Source: Rubrivivax sp. (GTDB taxonomy: Bacteria > Pseudomonadota > Gammaproteobacteria > Burkholderiales > Burkholderiaceae_C). From it: DNA of 64,000 nucleotides. The translations under genes and the position numbers were made by a program. Location: the NCBI GenBank assembly GCA_020248915.1, contig JADCGP010000009.1, forward strand, positions 62,001-126,000, read 5' to 3'. A model generated the notes under the pieces. It saw only the letters and a program-made list of their open reading frames with translations, did not search any database and was not told the DNA's origin. The stretch's first letter is position 1. Every line of letters begins with the position of its first letter. Shown piece by piece: positions 57,601-64,000 of this stretch.

Positions 57601-58507
57601 GGCCGCCGTCCAGCGCGATGCGGTCGAGCCGCAGCGCTGCGCCGGCGCCCTGCTCACCCTGCAATGCGAGGCCGTCGAGCTGCAGACGCACGCCGTCCAG
57701 GCGCCAGCCCTGCGGGTCGAACTCGTAGGCGAGCGCGGCACTCGCCCGGCCGGCCGGCGGCGCGGTGCGCAGCGGGGGCTGCGGCAACAGCGCCCACAGC
57801 CGCGCGAGATCGATGCCCTCCACCTCGACGCGGCCCTGCGCCTGCAGCGGCGCGAGGCCGAGGCGGCCGTCCCAGCGCAGCGTGCCGCCCAGCGTGCTGC
57901 GCGCGGCCAGCTGGTGCGTGCCGCGATCGTCGGGCAGCGTCGACAGCTCGTCCAGCGCGAACTCGACCGCGTCGAGCTCGTGGCGGCGTTCGATTCCGCC
58001 ACGCCGGTCGATCCAGAGCAGGCGACCCCCGGTCAGGCGCAGCGCCTCGATGCGCAGCCGCGGCAGTTCGGTGGCGGGCCCGGCCGCCGGCGGCCGCGGC
58101 GGTTGCAGCGCCTGCAGCAGCGCGCTCCAGTTCGAGCGGCCGTCGGCGGCCAGCGCGAACGCCAGCCGCGGGCCCTCGAGCCGCAGCGCGTCGAGCGTCC
58201 AGGCCCGCCGCAACAGCCCGGCCGCGGCGAGGTCCACCTCGAGCCGCTGCACCGCGGCCAGCTCGTCGCCCTTCGGGCCGCGCAGCACCAGGCCGTCGAT
58301 CCCGGCGGCCAGCCGCCAGGGCGACCAGCGCGCGGCTGCGAACTCGATGCGATGCCCAGCCCAGGACGCCGTGGCCCGTTCGGCGGCCCAGCGCACCAGC
58401 GGCTCGAAGGCAAGCGGCAGCGCGACGCCCCAGGCCAGCACGGCGGCCGCCAGGGCTGCCGCGCCGTAGCGCAGCGCGCGCGGCAGCGACCCCAGGCGAG
58501 CGGCCAC
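54644..58507 (-). CDS. Very large DUF748/AsmA-like envelope protein
   Basis: A 1287-residue protein. An N-terminal membrane anchor (about 14-34, YGAAALAAAVLAWGVALPLA) is followed by a long periplasmic domain of repeated beta strands with LDGL/LRLEG-type motifs, typical of the AsmA/DUF748 superfamily, whose large members are thought to bridge the envelope and move phospholipids. Two low-complexity alanine/proline linkers lie at about residues 350-440 (with a VALPA repeat) and 850-890. A C-terminal OmpA-like or DUF748 tail contains repeated LAQRPGLALQLPA-type strands. The start is GTG 58507. It ends 4 bp from the TPR-methyltransferase start, so the two are likely co-transcribed. Confidence 0.85.
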   Translation of the reverse strand: MAARLGSLPRALRYGAAALAAAVLAWGVALPLAFEPLVRWAAERATASWAGHRIEFAAARWSPWRLAAGIDGLVLRGPKGDELAAVQRLEVDLAAAGLLRRAWTLDALRLEGPRLAFALAADGRSNWSALLQALQPPRPPAAGPATELPRLRIEALRLTGGRLLWIDRRGGIERRHELDAVEFALDELSTLPDDRGTHQLAARSTLGGTLRWDGRLGLAPLQAQGRVEVEGIDLARLWALLPQPPLRTAPPAGRASAALAYEFDPQGWRLDGVRLQLDGLALQGEQGAGAALRLDRIALDGGRIDGQRRELAFATLRIEGGRVQAARDGQGRIDLLDWLPPARAEPAAATPTATLPSAAAPRVSSPASAPPAVAPPAVAPPAVALPAVALPAVALPAVALPAVVSSAASPSVASPSAATASPGPALPAAAPAAAPSAAPAKAWALKLERLAVERVALDFEDRAWAQPLRVRSAGAALTLGASARLGDAAPALALRDLGLQLDGLELASGGAAPWLALDALQLAGGTLDLASRRAGAARLQLRGGRLALARERDGGLALARAFAPKAAAAQAPDSKASTGAAAAAPKAAPKVAARATAAATPPAAAPWQLDLQALQLEGWQTAWTDASVAPAARLGLVDLQLELRDLGTDLRRPVAVRAGARVASGGRVALQGSVTPQAGAAATPRAELQLRVDGLALAAAQPYLEALTVLRLARGEARTAGRLRWQGSDWSYAGSAGLSGLRIEIAGRDEPFLQLARLDAPRLALTPARIDLGNLQLDGLAAELIIDRERRINLAQLGRGPAAGTAAAAAAAASTAAPAPPAPSARSAAPAAPAPSATPAPTTSAAAAARAPAPADANPLPRIVLDRLRLVDARLDFADLSLALPFAARIEQLNGEIAGLDSGAGAAPAQVELTGRVAPDGLARARGSLQPLAPAAFSDVQVTFRNVEMTTLTPYTATFAGRRIASGRLSLDLDYKLRERRLQGDNRVVMERLVLGERVDSPSATSLPLDLAVALLQDADGRIDLGLPVSGSLDDPQFSYGALVWKVIVNVLTRVVTAPFRALGALLGGNEALADGIGRISFDAGRAALLPPEREKLGRLATTLAQRPGLALQLPAATAAADREALRELQLRRALAALEGRTLGPDGDPGPLALQLPATQAALEQRFVQRFGAPALAQVRAQAQPAAAPAATVAGTPAATAAAPAAPVPPAVPAETLWQRLLQAEPVDDAALAALGEARRAAMTEALRAAGLDPARVRAGGSGQAEAAAGSVVVGLELAPAAAARVQ
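57301..57403. repeat. 15-bp tandem repeat in the DUF748 gene
   Basis: Four copies of CAGCGGGTAGTGCGA are followed by two full copies of CAGCGGGTGGTGCGA and a partial one. On the minus strand these encode the five-residue unit VALPA (first type) or VAPPA (second type). The length is a multiple of three, so expansion preserves the frame of a flexible linker. Confidence 0.92.
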
Positions 58508-58525
58508 GGTGCGTTTACCCCGCGG

Positions 58526-59383
58526 CTAGGCCTGCTGCGAGCGCTCGACGAAGCCCTTCGCGCCGTCGAACCGACCGAGCGTGCGCGCGAGCCACGGCAG
58601 CAGCGGCTGCAGCGTGGCAAACAGCGTGTGCGGCGGGTTGGCCACGAACACGCTGCTGCCCAGCAGGCCGAAGCCGCGCGCGTCGGCCTGGGCCACGGTC
58701 AGGCGCGCGTGCAGCCAGCCCTTCCTGGCCAGCGCCTCCGCGCTCGCCTTCAGCCGCTGCGGCAGGCGCGCCGCCTCCACCAGCTGCACCTGCGGCAGCC
58801 AGACGATCACGATCCCCTCGGCGAAGCGCCCCAGCGCCTCGCGCAGCCCGCCCAGCGCGCGCGCGTAGTCGGTCTTGATCTCGTAGGGCGGGTCGATCAG
58901 CACCGCGCCGCGGCGCGTGGGCGGGGGCAGCGCCGACTTCAGCGCCGCGAAGCCGTCGGCCAGGTGCACCTCGACACCGGGCTCGTCGCCAAGGTAGGAG
59001 GCGAGGATCTTGTGGTCGGTGGGGTGCAGCTCGAACAGGCGCAGCTGGTCCTGCGGGCGCTGCGCCGCGTGCGCGAACGCGGGCGAGCCCGGGTACTGGC
59101 GCAGCCGGCCGTCGGCGTTGAACTGGCGCACCCGCTCGACATAGCGCGCCACGGGCGCCGGCAGGTCGGTGCGCGGCCACAGGGCGCCGATGCCGCCATC
59201 GTGCTCGCGCTTCCTCTCCGCGTACTCGCCGTCGAGCGCGTAGCCGCCGGCGCCGGCGTGGGTGTCGACGTAGCGCCAGCCCTTGTCCTTGGAGTTCAGG
59301 TGCGCCAGCACTTCGGCGAGGACGATGTGCTTCAGCACGTCGGCGTGGTTGCCGGCGTGGAAGGCGTGGCGGTAGGCGAGCAT
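58526..59383 (-). CDS. rlmJ: 23S rRNA (adenine(2030)-N6)-methyltransferase RlmJ
   Basis: A 285-residue RlmJ, which methylates A2030 of 23S rRNA. The signature is unmistakable: MLAYRHAFHAGNHADVLKH at the start, YVDTHAGAGGYALDG (SAM binding), the catalytic DPPYEIK motif (VLIDPPYEIKTDY), and the C-terminal GLLGSSVFVANPPHTL. ATG 59383 is the family start; the frame runs on upstream without homology. It is 18 bp upstream of the DUF748 gene on the same strand. Confidence 0.95.
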   Translation of the reverse strand: MLAYRHAFHAGNHADVLKHIVLAEVLAHLNSKDKGWRYVDTHAGAGGYALDGEYAERKREHDGGIGALWPRTDLPAPVARYVERVRQFNADGRLRQYPGSPAFAHAAQRPQDQLRLFELHPTDHKILASYLGDEPGVEVHLADGFAALKSALPPPTRRGAVLIDPPYEIKTDYARALGGLREALGRFAEGIVIVWLPQVQLVEAARLPQRLKASAEALARKGWLHARLTVAQADARGFGLLGSSVFVANPPHTLFATLQPLLPWLARTLGRFDGAKGFVERSQQA

Positions 59384-59692
59384 CGCGCGACTGTGCCACG
59401 GTCCGTGCACCGGGCCGCGCCACGCTGCGCGGCCCTCGGCCGGGACCGCGGGAACAGCCTGCCGATAGCGGTGCTTCTCGGGCGACCGTCCGGCCTGTGG
59501 CGCGGTCACGATGACCGAACGTCCGCGAGGTACCGCGGCGCTCCCGCGTCGGGCATCCAGCGCGTCGCGGCCGACGAGGACGGGAGCGGGCCTGGCCCGC
59601 CGGCTTCCGCGTGCTGTTCGCCCCGGTGCGCGGCGAGCGTGACGTCCGGGCGCCGCGCCCCGCCTGCCCATGACTTCCGAGGTGATCCCAAC
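59384..59692. other. 309-bp divergent intergenic region
   Basis: Lies between rlmJ (minus) and the lipoprotein gene (plus). Open frames through it are shadows. It should contain both promoters; I see no confident -35/-10 pair, palindrome or repeat. The only firm element is the ribosome-binding site GAGGTG eight bases before the lipoprotein start. Confidence 0.5.
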
Positions 59693-60838
59693 ATGAAGAC
59701 GAACCCTGGTGCATCGCTCCTGGCCTGGCGCCTGCTGCTGGTGGCCGCGGCCGGCCTGTCGGCCTGCGGCGGCGGCGGCGGCTCGGGCCCCGCAGCGTCG
59801 AGCGCGGGCAGCGGTGAGCCTCCCGGCGTGGGGTCACCGCCGCCGCCGCCGCCGCCGAGCCCCGCGCCCGCGCCGAGCCCCGCACCGAGTCCCGCGCCGA
59901 GTCCCGCGCCGAGTCCCGCGCCGAGCCCCGCGCCCGCGCCGAGCCCCCCTGCCCCTCCGGGCGGCGGCACCTCCGGCATCACCATCACCAAGGACTACGT
60001 GATGGCCTTTCACGCCTGCTCGGCGACGGATTGCGGCAGCCCGTCCAACCACTTCACCTACCTCGCCGAGTCCTCCGACCTGACGAACTGGACCATCGTC
60101 AGCGGCTGGACGGCCTACCAGGGCAGCGTGCCCGACGTCATCCAGAAGGGCACGAACCTCTACATCTTCAATCCCGGCACCGTGCGCAAGCTCGACCTCG
60201 TGGCCGGCACGCTCGGCCCGTCACGGCCGGTCGCGATCCGTACCGCCGACGGAGTCCAGGTGCGGTTCGTCGACCCGAGCCCGATCCTGGACGGCGCGGG
60301 CAAGGTGGCGCTCTTCTACCTCGACAGCACGTCGGTGCCGGTGGGTGTAGACCCCGCCGGCTGCGTCAGCTACCCGTGCGCCAAGAACTTCGGCAGCGCA
60401 GTGGAGGTGGAGGGCTCGGACATGACCGAGTTCACCGCCGCCCCCGGGTTCCGGGCGACGGTGAACATCTCGTCCGGGACGGCCTCCGACCCCGACATCT
60501 TCGCCGGGGCCGCGGCCGACGGCTACGTGATGTACATCTCGAAGGGCAACAACATCGAGGTCTGGACGTCGGCGAGCCTGGCGGGAACCTACTCGCTGCA
60601 GACCACGGTCATGAACAAGGGGGGCGTGCCGGCGGGGTTCCACGACGGCACGCAGTACTGGTTCTTCGGCGCGCTCAACCAGGGCAGCGGCAAGAACATC
60701 GTCGCCTACAAGTCGGGCTCGATTCCGGGGCTGACGTCGGCCCCGGCGAGCTACACGCTGACCCCGGGCAGCTTCCCCAGCCTGGGCAACTCCGCGCGTC
60801 TGGTGGACAGCCCGGGCATCCTGCGCGTGATCCGCTGA
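59693..60838 (+). CDS. Secreted lipoprotein with proline-rich stalk and beta-propeller-like domain
   Basis: A 381-residue surface or periplasmic lipoprotein. The signal peptide ends in a lipobox (GLSAC, cysteine about residue 25), followed by polyglycine, a poly-Pro/Pro-Ala-Ser stalk of SPAP repeats (about residues 50-90), and a globular domain from about 97. The globular part has propeller-like strand patterns (YVMAFHACSATDCGSPSNHF, VRFVDPSPILDGAGKVALFY, GFHDGTQYWFFGAL), reminiscent of five-bladed glycoside-hydrolase-43-type proteins, but the catalytic acids cannot be assigned with confidence. Paired cysteines suggest disulfides. It stands alone, with its own ribosome-binding site. Confidence 0.8.
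   Translation: MKTNPGASLLAWRLLLVAAAGLSACGGGGGSGPAASSAGSGEPPGVGSPPPPPPPSPAPAPSPAPSPAPSPAPSPAPSPAPAPSPPAPPGGGTSGITITKDYVMAFHACSATDCGSPSNHFTYLAESSDLTNWTIVSGWTAYQGSVPDVIQKGTNLYIFNPGTVRKLDLVAGTLGPSRPVAIRTADGVQVRFVDPSPILDGAGKVALFYLDSTSVPVGVDPAGCVSYPCAKNFGSAVEVEGSDMTEFTAAPGFRATVNISSGTASDPDIFAGAAADGYVMYISKGNNIEVWTSASLAGTYSLQTTVMNKGGVPAGFHDGTQYWFFGALNQGSGKNIVAYKSGSIPGLTSAPASYTLTPGSFPSLGNSARLVDSPGILRVIR
59852..59945. repeat. 12-bp-type repeat encoding the SPAP stalk of the lipoprotein
   Basis: Successive copies of AGTCCCGCGCCG and close variants (AGCCCCGCGCCC) encode Ser-Pro-Ala-Pro repeats after a run of CCG codons. Frame is preserved by unit loss or gain. Confidence 0.85.
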
Positions 60839-60915
60839 CCAGGCGGCTCGCCGACTTGCCGACCCGTCGGCCTTCTGCCCGGGCCGATGGCGGGCCAGCG
60901 CCCCGCCGCGCGCGC

Positions 60916-61152
60916 CTACAGCTTGTTGTGCGAACCGTCGCACAGCGCGCCGTTGGCGCTGTGCTTGCAGCCGCAGAAGTACACCGTCTGGCTCGCGGTG
61001 GCCTCGTACTTGACCGGCACGAACTCGCTGCCCTTGTGCGAGCCGTCGCAGAACGGCTGCGACTTGCTCTTGCCGCAGGCGCACCAGTAGTAGGACTTGC
61101 CGGCCTCGACGGCGACCGGATAGGGTGACTTCTGGGCGATGGTGGCGGACAT
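60916..61152 (-). CDS. Double CDGSH iron-sulfur protein
   Basis: A 78-residue protein with two CDGSH-type [2Fe-2S] binding motifs: C-A-C-x9-CDGSH (CACGKSKSQPFCDGSH, about 28-43) and C-G-C-x9-CDGSH (CGCKHSANGALCDGSH, about 60-75). Each cluster has three cysteines and one histidine. ATG 61152 was chosen; the frame extends upstream through alanine/arginine-rich shadow sequence. Bacterial members are small cytoplasmic redox proteins of uncertain partner. A SoxR-like gene lies upstream on the same strand. Confidence 0.92.
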   Translation of the reverse strand: MSATIAQKSPYPVAVEAGKSYYWCACGKSKSQPFCDGSHKGSEFVPVKYEATASQTVYFCGCKHSANGALCDGSHNKL

Positions 61153-61232
61153 GGTTGCGGGCTCCGGGTCGGAAGGTTGGGCGGTGGCCGAGGGGCGGGG
61201 ACGGGGAGGCCCGTCACCGCGACCCGGCCAGT

Positions 61233-61742
61233 CTATCCAGAACCCGCGCGCGGCCCGCGCCGGCGCGGCGCGGCCGGCCACAGCAGGTAGCGCGGCCCGT
61301 CGCCGAGGTCGGCGGCGCGGTCGCCGGGGTTGAGCAGGCGGCAGCGCTGCAGCGACAGGCAGCCGCAGCCGATGCAGGAGCCGAGATCGTCGCGCAACCT
61401 CGCCAGCACGGCGATCCGGTGGCCGAGTTCGTCGTGCCAGCGTCGCGACATCCGGGCCCAGTCGGCGGCCGTCGGCTCGCGGCCGGCGGGCAGCGCGGCG
61501 AACGCGGCCACCACCTCTGCCAGCGGCACCCCCATCGCGCGCGCGGCCCGCACCACGGCCACCCGCCGCAGTGCGGCGCGCGCGTAGCGGCGCTGGTTGC
61601 CGGCGGTGCGCACCGCGCCCAGCAGGCCGAGCGACTCGTAGTAGCGCAGCGCCGAGGGCGCCACCCCGCTGCGCGCGGCCAGTTCGGAGATCGTCAGCGC
61701 CGGCGCTGACGCGGGCGGGGACAAGGCACGGTCCGGAGGCAT
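61233..61742 (-). CDS. soxR: SoxR-like redox-sensing MerR-family regulator
   Basis: A 169-residue MerR-family protein. The N-terminal winged helix-turn-helix reads ISELAARSGVAPSALRYYES, followed by the GNQRRYARAALRRVAVV wing, a dimerisation helix, and the SoxR [2Fe-2S] motif C-x2-C-x-C-x5-C (SCIGCGCLSLQRC). ATG 61742. It senses redox-cycling compounds in known relatives. A perfect 20-bp palindrome (61760-61779) sits just upstream, between this gene and the divergent VOC-family gene, and is the obvious operator. The C-terminal tail is arginine-rich and unconserved. Confidence 0.93.
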   Translation of the reverse strand: MPPDRALSPPASAPALTISELAARSGVAPSALRYYESLGLLGAVRTAGNQRRYARAALRRVAVVRAARAMGVPLAEVVAAFAALPAGREPTAADWARMSRRWHDELGHRIAVLARLRDDLGSCIGCGCLSLQRCRLLNPGDRAADLGDGPRYLLWPAAPRRRGPRAGSG

Positions 61743-61756
61743 TTGGGACTGAGGTC

Positions 61757-61787
61757 TTGACTTCAAGTCGACTTGAAGTTTGACACT
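61757..61787. promoter_or_regulatory. SoxR operator with stretched promoter spacer
   Basis: ACTTCAAGTCGACTTGAAGT (61760-61779) is a perfect 20-bp palindrome. A -35-like TTGACT overlaps its left end (61757-61762) and a weak -10-like GACACT (61782-61787) follows after 19 bp, the long spacer typical of MerR-family activated promoters. The E. coli SoxR site is CCTCAA-based; the inner CTTCAAG arms here preserve the TCAAG core. It could serve soxR and the divergent VOC gene. Confidence 0.7.
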
Positions 61788-61838
61788 GCGCCCGTCGCGC
61801 CGCAACACCGCCGGCGCGAGACCCCCAAGGAGCCCCTC

Positions 61839-62267
61839 ATGGACACCCGACTCGAACACGCCAACCTCGTCGTCCGCGACGTCGACGCCACGCTCCGTTT
61901 CCTGCAGACCGCGCTGCCAGACTTCGGCGTGCGCCACGACTCCGGCGGCGGGTCCTCGGACCGCTGGGTGCACGTGGGCAACGACCACGCCTACGTCGCG
62001 CTGATGCAGTCGAGCGTCGAGCCCGCCGAGGCCTGGACGCCCTACGTGGGCCGGCCCGGCGTCAACCACCTGGGCTTCGTGGTCGGCGACGCCGGCGCGC
62101 TGCGCGCGCGCATGCGCGAGGCCGGATATACGGAGTCCGGCGTGCCCAACGCGCACCCGTGGCGCAAGCGCGTGTACTTCCTCGACCCCGACGGCAACGA
62201 CTGGGAGTTCGTCGAGTACGGGTCCGACGACCCGGCGCTGCGCAACGATTACGCGTTACGGGGCTGA
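61839..62267 (+). CDS. VOC (glyoxalase/bleomycin-resistance) family protein
   Basis: A 142-residue vicinal-oxygen-chelate protein of two beta-alpha-beta-beta-beta modules. Metal-ligand candidates are the His of EHANLVVRDVDATLRFL (about residue 7), and the second-module residues in VNHLGFVVGDAGAL and FLDPDGNDWEFVEYG, where the final glutamate is conserved. ATG 61839 has AAGGAG eight bases upstream. It is divergent from soxR across the SoxR operator, so it is probably induced by redox-cycling agents and may detoxify or sequester one. Confidence 0.9.
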   Translation: MDTRLEHANLVVRDVDATLRFLQTALPDFGVRHDSGGGSSDRWVHVGNDHAYVALMQSSVEPAEAWTPYVGRPGVNHLGFVVGDAGALRARMREAGYTESGVPNAHPWRKRVYFLDPDGNDWEFVEYGSDDPALRNDYALRG

Positions 62268-62413
62268 AGGGCTGCCGGCCCGTGCCGCCTTGCGCCGCGC
62301 CCGCGAACTTCCTTATCCTCCGCCGGCGGCCGCCGTGAAGCCGACGCGATCTCCCGGCTGCGGCACCGGCGGCCCCGGCACGCGCACCGCGGCGGGCCGC
62401 TCCAGGGGGCCGG

Positions 62414-62439
62414 GCCTGCCCTGGCTGCCCGGGGCAGGC
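62414..62439 (+). promoter_or_regulatory. Leader hairpin upstream of the response-regulator operon
   Basis: Arms GCCTGCCC and GGGCAGGC enclose a ten-base loop, 41 bp before the response-regulator start. The 213-bp gap after the VOC gene otherwise shows nothing definite. No T run follows, so it may be a leader structure or a terminator for the VOC gene. Confidence 0.3.
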
Positions 62440-62480
62440 GGCGGCGTACCCGGCCGCACACGACTCGACGGACGGACCCG

Positions 62481-63224
62481 ATGGAAGGCGCACGGCTGCT
62501 GCTGGTGGAGGACGACGAGCGCCTGGCGCAGCTGGTGGCGGACGCGCTCACGCGCGCGGGCTGGCAGGTCACGCACTGCGCGCGCGGCGACGAGGGCGAG
62601 GCGCTGATCCGGCGCGGTGGCTTCGACGTGGTGCTGCTGGACGGCCACCTGCCCGGCAAGGACGGTTTCGACGTGCTGCGCGACGTGCGGCGCGACTTCG
62701 CCGGCCGCATCGTGATGCTCACCGCACGCGACGACGACATCGACCAGGTGCTGGGCCTGGAGGGCGGGGCCGACGACTACATCGCCAAGCCGGTGGCGCC
62801 ACGCGTGCTGCTGGCGCGGCTGAAGGCGCTGATGCGCCGCGAGGCGGCGCCGGCGCCGCCTGCCGGCCCGGCGGACACGCCCGGCATGCCCGCCCCGGCG
62901 GGCCAGGCTGCGGCCGCCCCGGCGGTCCTGCGCTTCGGCACGCTGGAACTGCACCCGGCCGCGCGCGAGGTGCGGCTGGCCGGCCAGGTGCTGGCGCTGA
63001 CCACGGCCGAGTACGAGCTGCTGCACTTCCTGGCCGTGCGCGCCGGGCAGGTGGTCTCGCGCGACGACATCATGCAGGGCCTGCGCGGCCTCGAGTTCGA
63101 CGGCCTCGACCGCGCGATCGACGCGCGCGTCTCGCGCCTGCGGCGCAAGATCGGCGACGACGCCGAGGCGCCCGCGCGCATCAAGACCGTGCGCGGCAGG
63201 GGCTACCTGTTCGCGCCCGGATGA
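62481..63224 (+). CDS. OmpR-family response regulator (RstA-like)
   Basis: A 247-residue two-component response regulator. Receiver domain residues 1-120: acidic pocket VEDDE (about 9-13), phosphoacceptor Asp in VVLLDGHLPGKDGFD (about 54), LTAR threonine and the conserved lysine in YIAKPV. A proline/alanine linker (about 122-155) leads to the OmpR-type winged helix (LTTAEYELLHFLAVRAGQVV, DRAIDARVSRLRRKIGDD, TVRGRGYLF). The GLRGLEFDGLDRAIDARVS sequence is characteristic of RstA. Its stop overlaps the kinase start (ATGA). Confidence 0.93.
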   Translation: MEGARLLLVEDDERLAQLVADALTRAGWQVTHCARGDEGEALIRRGGFDVVLLDGHLPGKDGFDVLRDVRRDFAGRIVMLTARDDDIDQVLGLEGGADDYIAKPVAPRVLLARLKALMRREAAPAPPAGPADTPGMPAPAGQAAAAPAVLRFGTLELHPAAREVRLAGQVLALTTAEYELLHFLAVRAGQVVSRDDIMQGLRGLEFDGLDRAIDARVSRLRRKIGDDAEAPARIKTVRGRGYLFAPG

Positions 63225-64000
63225 GCGTGCCTTCCACGCGCGAAGGGGAGGCCGCGCCACCCGCTCTGGCGCCGCAATCGCCGATGCCGCCGATGCCGCC
63301 GGTACCCCCGGTACCCCCGGTACCCCCGGTACCCCCGGTAGCGCCAGCGCGGCCGGTACCGCCGAAGCCACCGCAGCCGGCCGTGCGCCGGCGGGCCCGC
63401 GTGGCGCGCGTGGCCGCCGGGCTCGCGCTGGCGGTGATGGCGGCGATGCTGCTGGTGCAGCTGGTCGTGGCGCTGGCCGTGCGCGAGGTGACCGACGACT
63501 ACGTGCGCCGCTTCATGGGCGGCACGGTGCAGATGCTGCAGCACGAGCTGGCCCCGCTGGACGACGCGGCGCGCGCGCAGCGGGTGCGCGAGCTCGACGA
63601 GCGTTTCGCCTATCCGGTGGCGCTCGCGCCCGCGGCCGGCTTCGCGCCCGCCGACCGGGCCCGGCTCGCGGCCGGCGAGCTGGTGGTGACGGGCCTGCCC
63701 CGGCGCGTGGCGGCGGCGCTGCCGCCCGCCGCGGGCCTGCCGGCGGGTGGCGCGGCGCCGGCCGCCGAACCCGCCGCCGGACCGACGGCCGAGCAGGTGC
63801 TGGTGCTCGGGCCGCTCGACCCGGACTGGAACCCCGAGCACCGGCTGCACGTGCCCGCCGAGCTCTGGCTGCAGCTGGTCGCAGCAGCACTTCTCGCGGC
63901 GGCGGTCGGCCTGGCCGCGTGGGCGCTGCTGCGGCCGGCCTGGCGCGACCTGCGGGCCCTGCAGCGGACGGCCGACGCGCTCGGCGCCGGACGCTTCGGC
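63221..64000 (+). CDS. Sensor histidine kinase (RstB-like), N-terminal part, truncated by window
   Basis: 260 codons run off the right edge. The N-terminus is a 50-residue cytoplasmic low-complexity stretch with VPP/MPP repeats, then a first membrane helix (about 64-87, AAGLALAVMAAMLLVQLVVA), a periplasmic sensor of about 130 residues (REVTDDYVRRFMGGTVQML to ELWLQ), a second helix (about 218-238) and the start of a HAMP domain (RPAWRDLRALQRTADALGAG). No catalytic part is visible. Coupling to an RstA-like regulator and the REVTDDYVRRFMGGT pattern support RstB. The proline-rich pre-membrane extension is unusual for the family. Confidence 0.88.
   Translation, partial: MSVPSTREGEAAPPALAPQSPMPPMPPVPPVPPVPPVPPVAPARPVPPKPPQPAVRRRARVARVAAGLALAVMAAMLLVQLVVALAVREVTDDYVRRFMGGTVQMLQHELAPLDDAARAQRVRELDERFAYPVALAPAAGFAPADRARLAAGELVVTGLPRRVAAALPPAAGLPAGGAAPAAEPAAGPTAEQVLVLGPLDPDWNPEHRLHVPAELWLQLVAAALLAAAVGLAAWALLRPAWRDLRALQRTADALGAGRFG
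63281..63341. repeat. 9-bp tandem repeat at the start of the histidine kinase gene
   Basis: Two ATGCCGCCG units are followed by four units of GGTACCCCC, encoding MPP and VPP tripeptides. The unit is three codons, so copy-number change keeps the frame of the cytoplasmic N-terminal tail. Confidence 0.9.

Noticed and set aside
57914-60838. 974-codon plus-strand open frame
   Set aside because: Only its end, from ATG 59693, is a real gene (lipoprotein). The rest is antisense to the DUF748 gene and rlmJ.

Overview
The window is about 70% G+C and gene-dense, with long antisense shadow frames and many GTG starts that overlap the preceding stop. Gene content (Bug/TctC binding protein, BoxA of aerobic benzoyl-CoA degradation, membrane urate oxidase PuuD, a fused UraD-allantoate amidohydrolase, an RstAB-like two-component pair, RlmJ, SelO) points to a betaproteobacterium of the order Burkholderiales, probably near Comamonadaceae/Sphaerotilaceae. 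This is an inference from gene families; no rRNA or tRNA gene was seen.

Layout. (1) 1-14.7 kb: an accessory uptake and catabolic locus. It holds a TonB-dependent receptor with its own ECF sigma factor, a complete Dpp/Opp-type ABC transporter (permeases at 190-2119, ATPases at 4837-6593, lipoprotein binding protein at 11699-13276), two paralogous M81 (MlrC-type) metallopeptidases, a class I glutamine-amidotransferase-like gamma-glutamyl hydrolase, and acyl-CoA genes (crotonase end, thiolase-like protein, CaiB/BaiF CoA-transferase). The set suggests capture and hydrolysis of a peptide-like or acylated substrate followed by CoA-dependent catabolism. Two GAACG-N2-CGTTC palindromes mark its promoters. 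(2) 14.5-16.25 kb: a scar of decayed genes (thiolase start, FitB/VapC PIN toxin, SnoaL-like C-terminus). (3) 16.3-22.8 kb: a LysR regulator, an in-frame chimera of a Bug binding protein with the BoxB C-terminus, intact boxA, an FMN-dependent alpha-hydroxyacid dehydrogenase, an RraA-like aldolase and a fluoroacetate-dehalogenase-like hydrolase.

(4) 23-31.5 kb: a purine (urate/allantoin) catabolic island. Divergent transcription gives M20 peptidase, UraD-AllC fusion, PuuE and a GntR regulator on one side, and PuuD, 5-hydroxyisourate hydrolase and an NCS2 xanthine/uracil permease on the other. GTATAC boxes and two near-identical leader elements resembling the NMT1 xanthine riboswitch sit upstream of puuD and the permease. 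(5) 31.6-41.8 kb: a polyol/dihydroxyacetone operon with a glycerol-type ABC transporter (binding protein, two permeases, a 56-residue membrane protein, two ATPases) and a PTS-dependent dihydroxyacetone kinase whose phosphotransfer parts are separate genes (DhaL, DhaM-EIIA, HPr, EI, a small DNA-binding-like protein, DhaK).

(6) 41.9-64 kb: mostly core or housekeeping genes: amidohydrolase, a MacAB/LolCD-like exporter with its HlyD adaptor, a periplasmic c-heme sensor protein paired with a chemoreceptor, enoyl-CoA hydratase, a broken alpha/beta hydrolase, SelO, TerB-like protein, TPR-methyltransferase, a giant DUF748/AsmA-like protein, RlmJ, a surface lipoprotein, a double CDGSH protein, a SoxR-like regulator with a perfect operator next to a VOC protein, and an OmpR-family response regulator with a histidine kinase that runs off the window. 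Short in-frame tandem repeats (12, 15, 12 and 9 bp) occur in four of these later genes.
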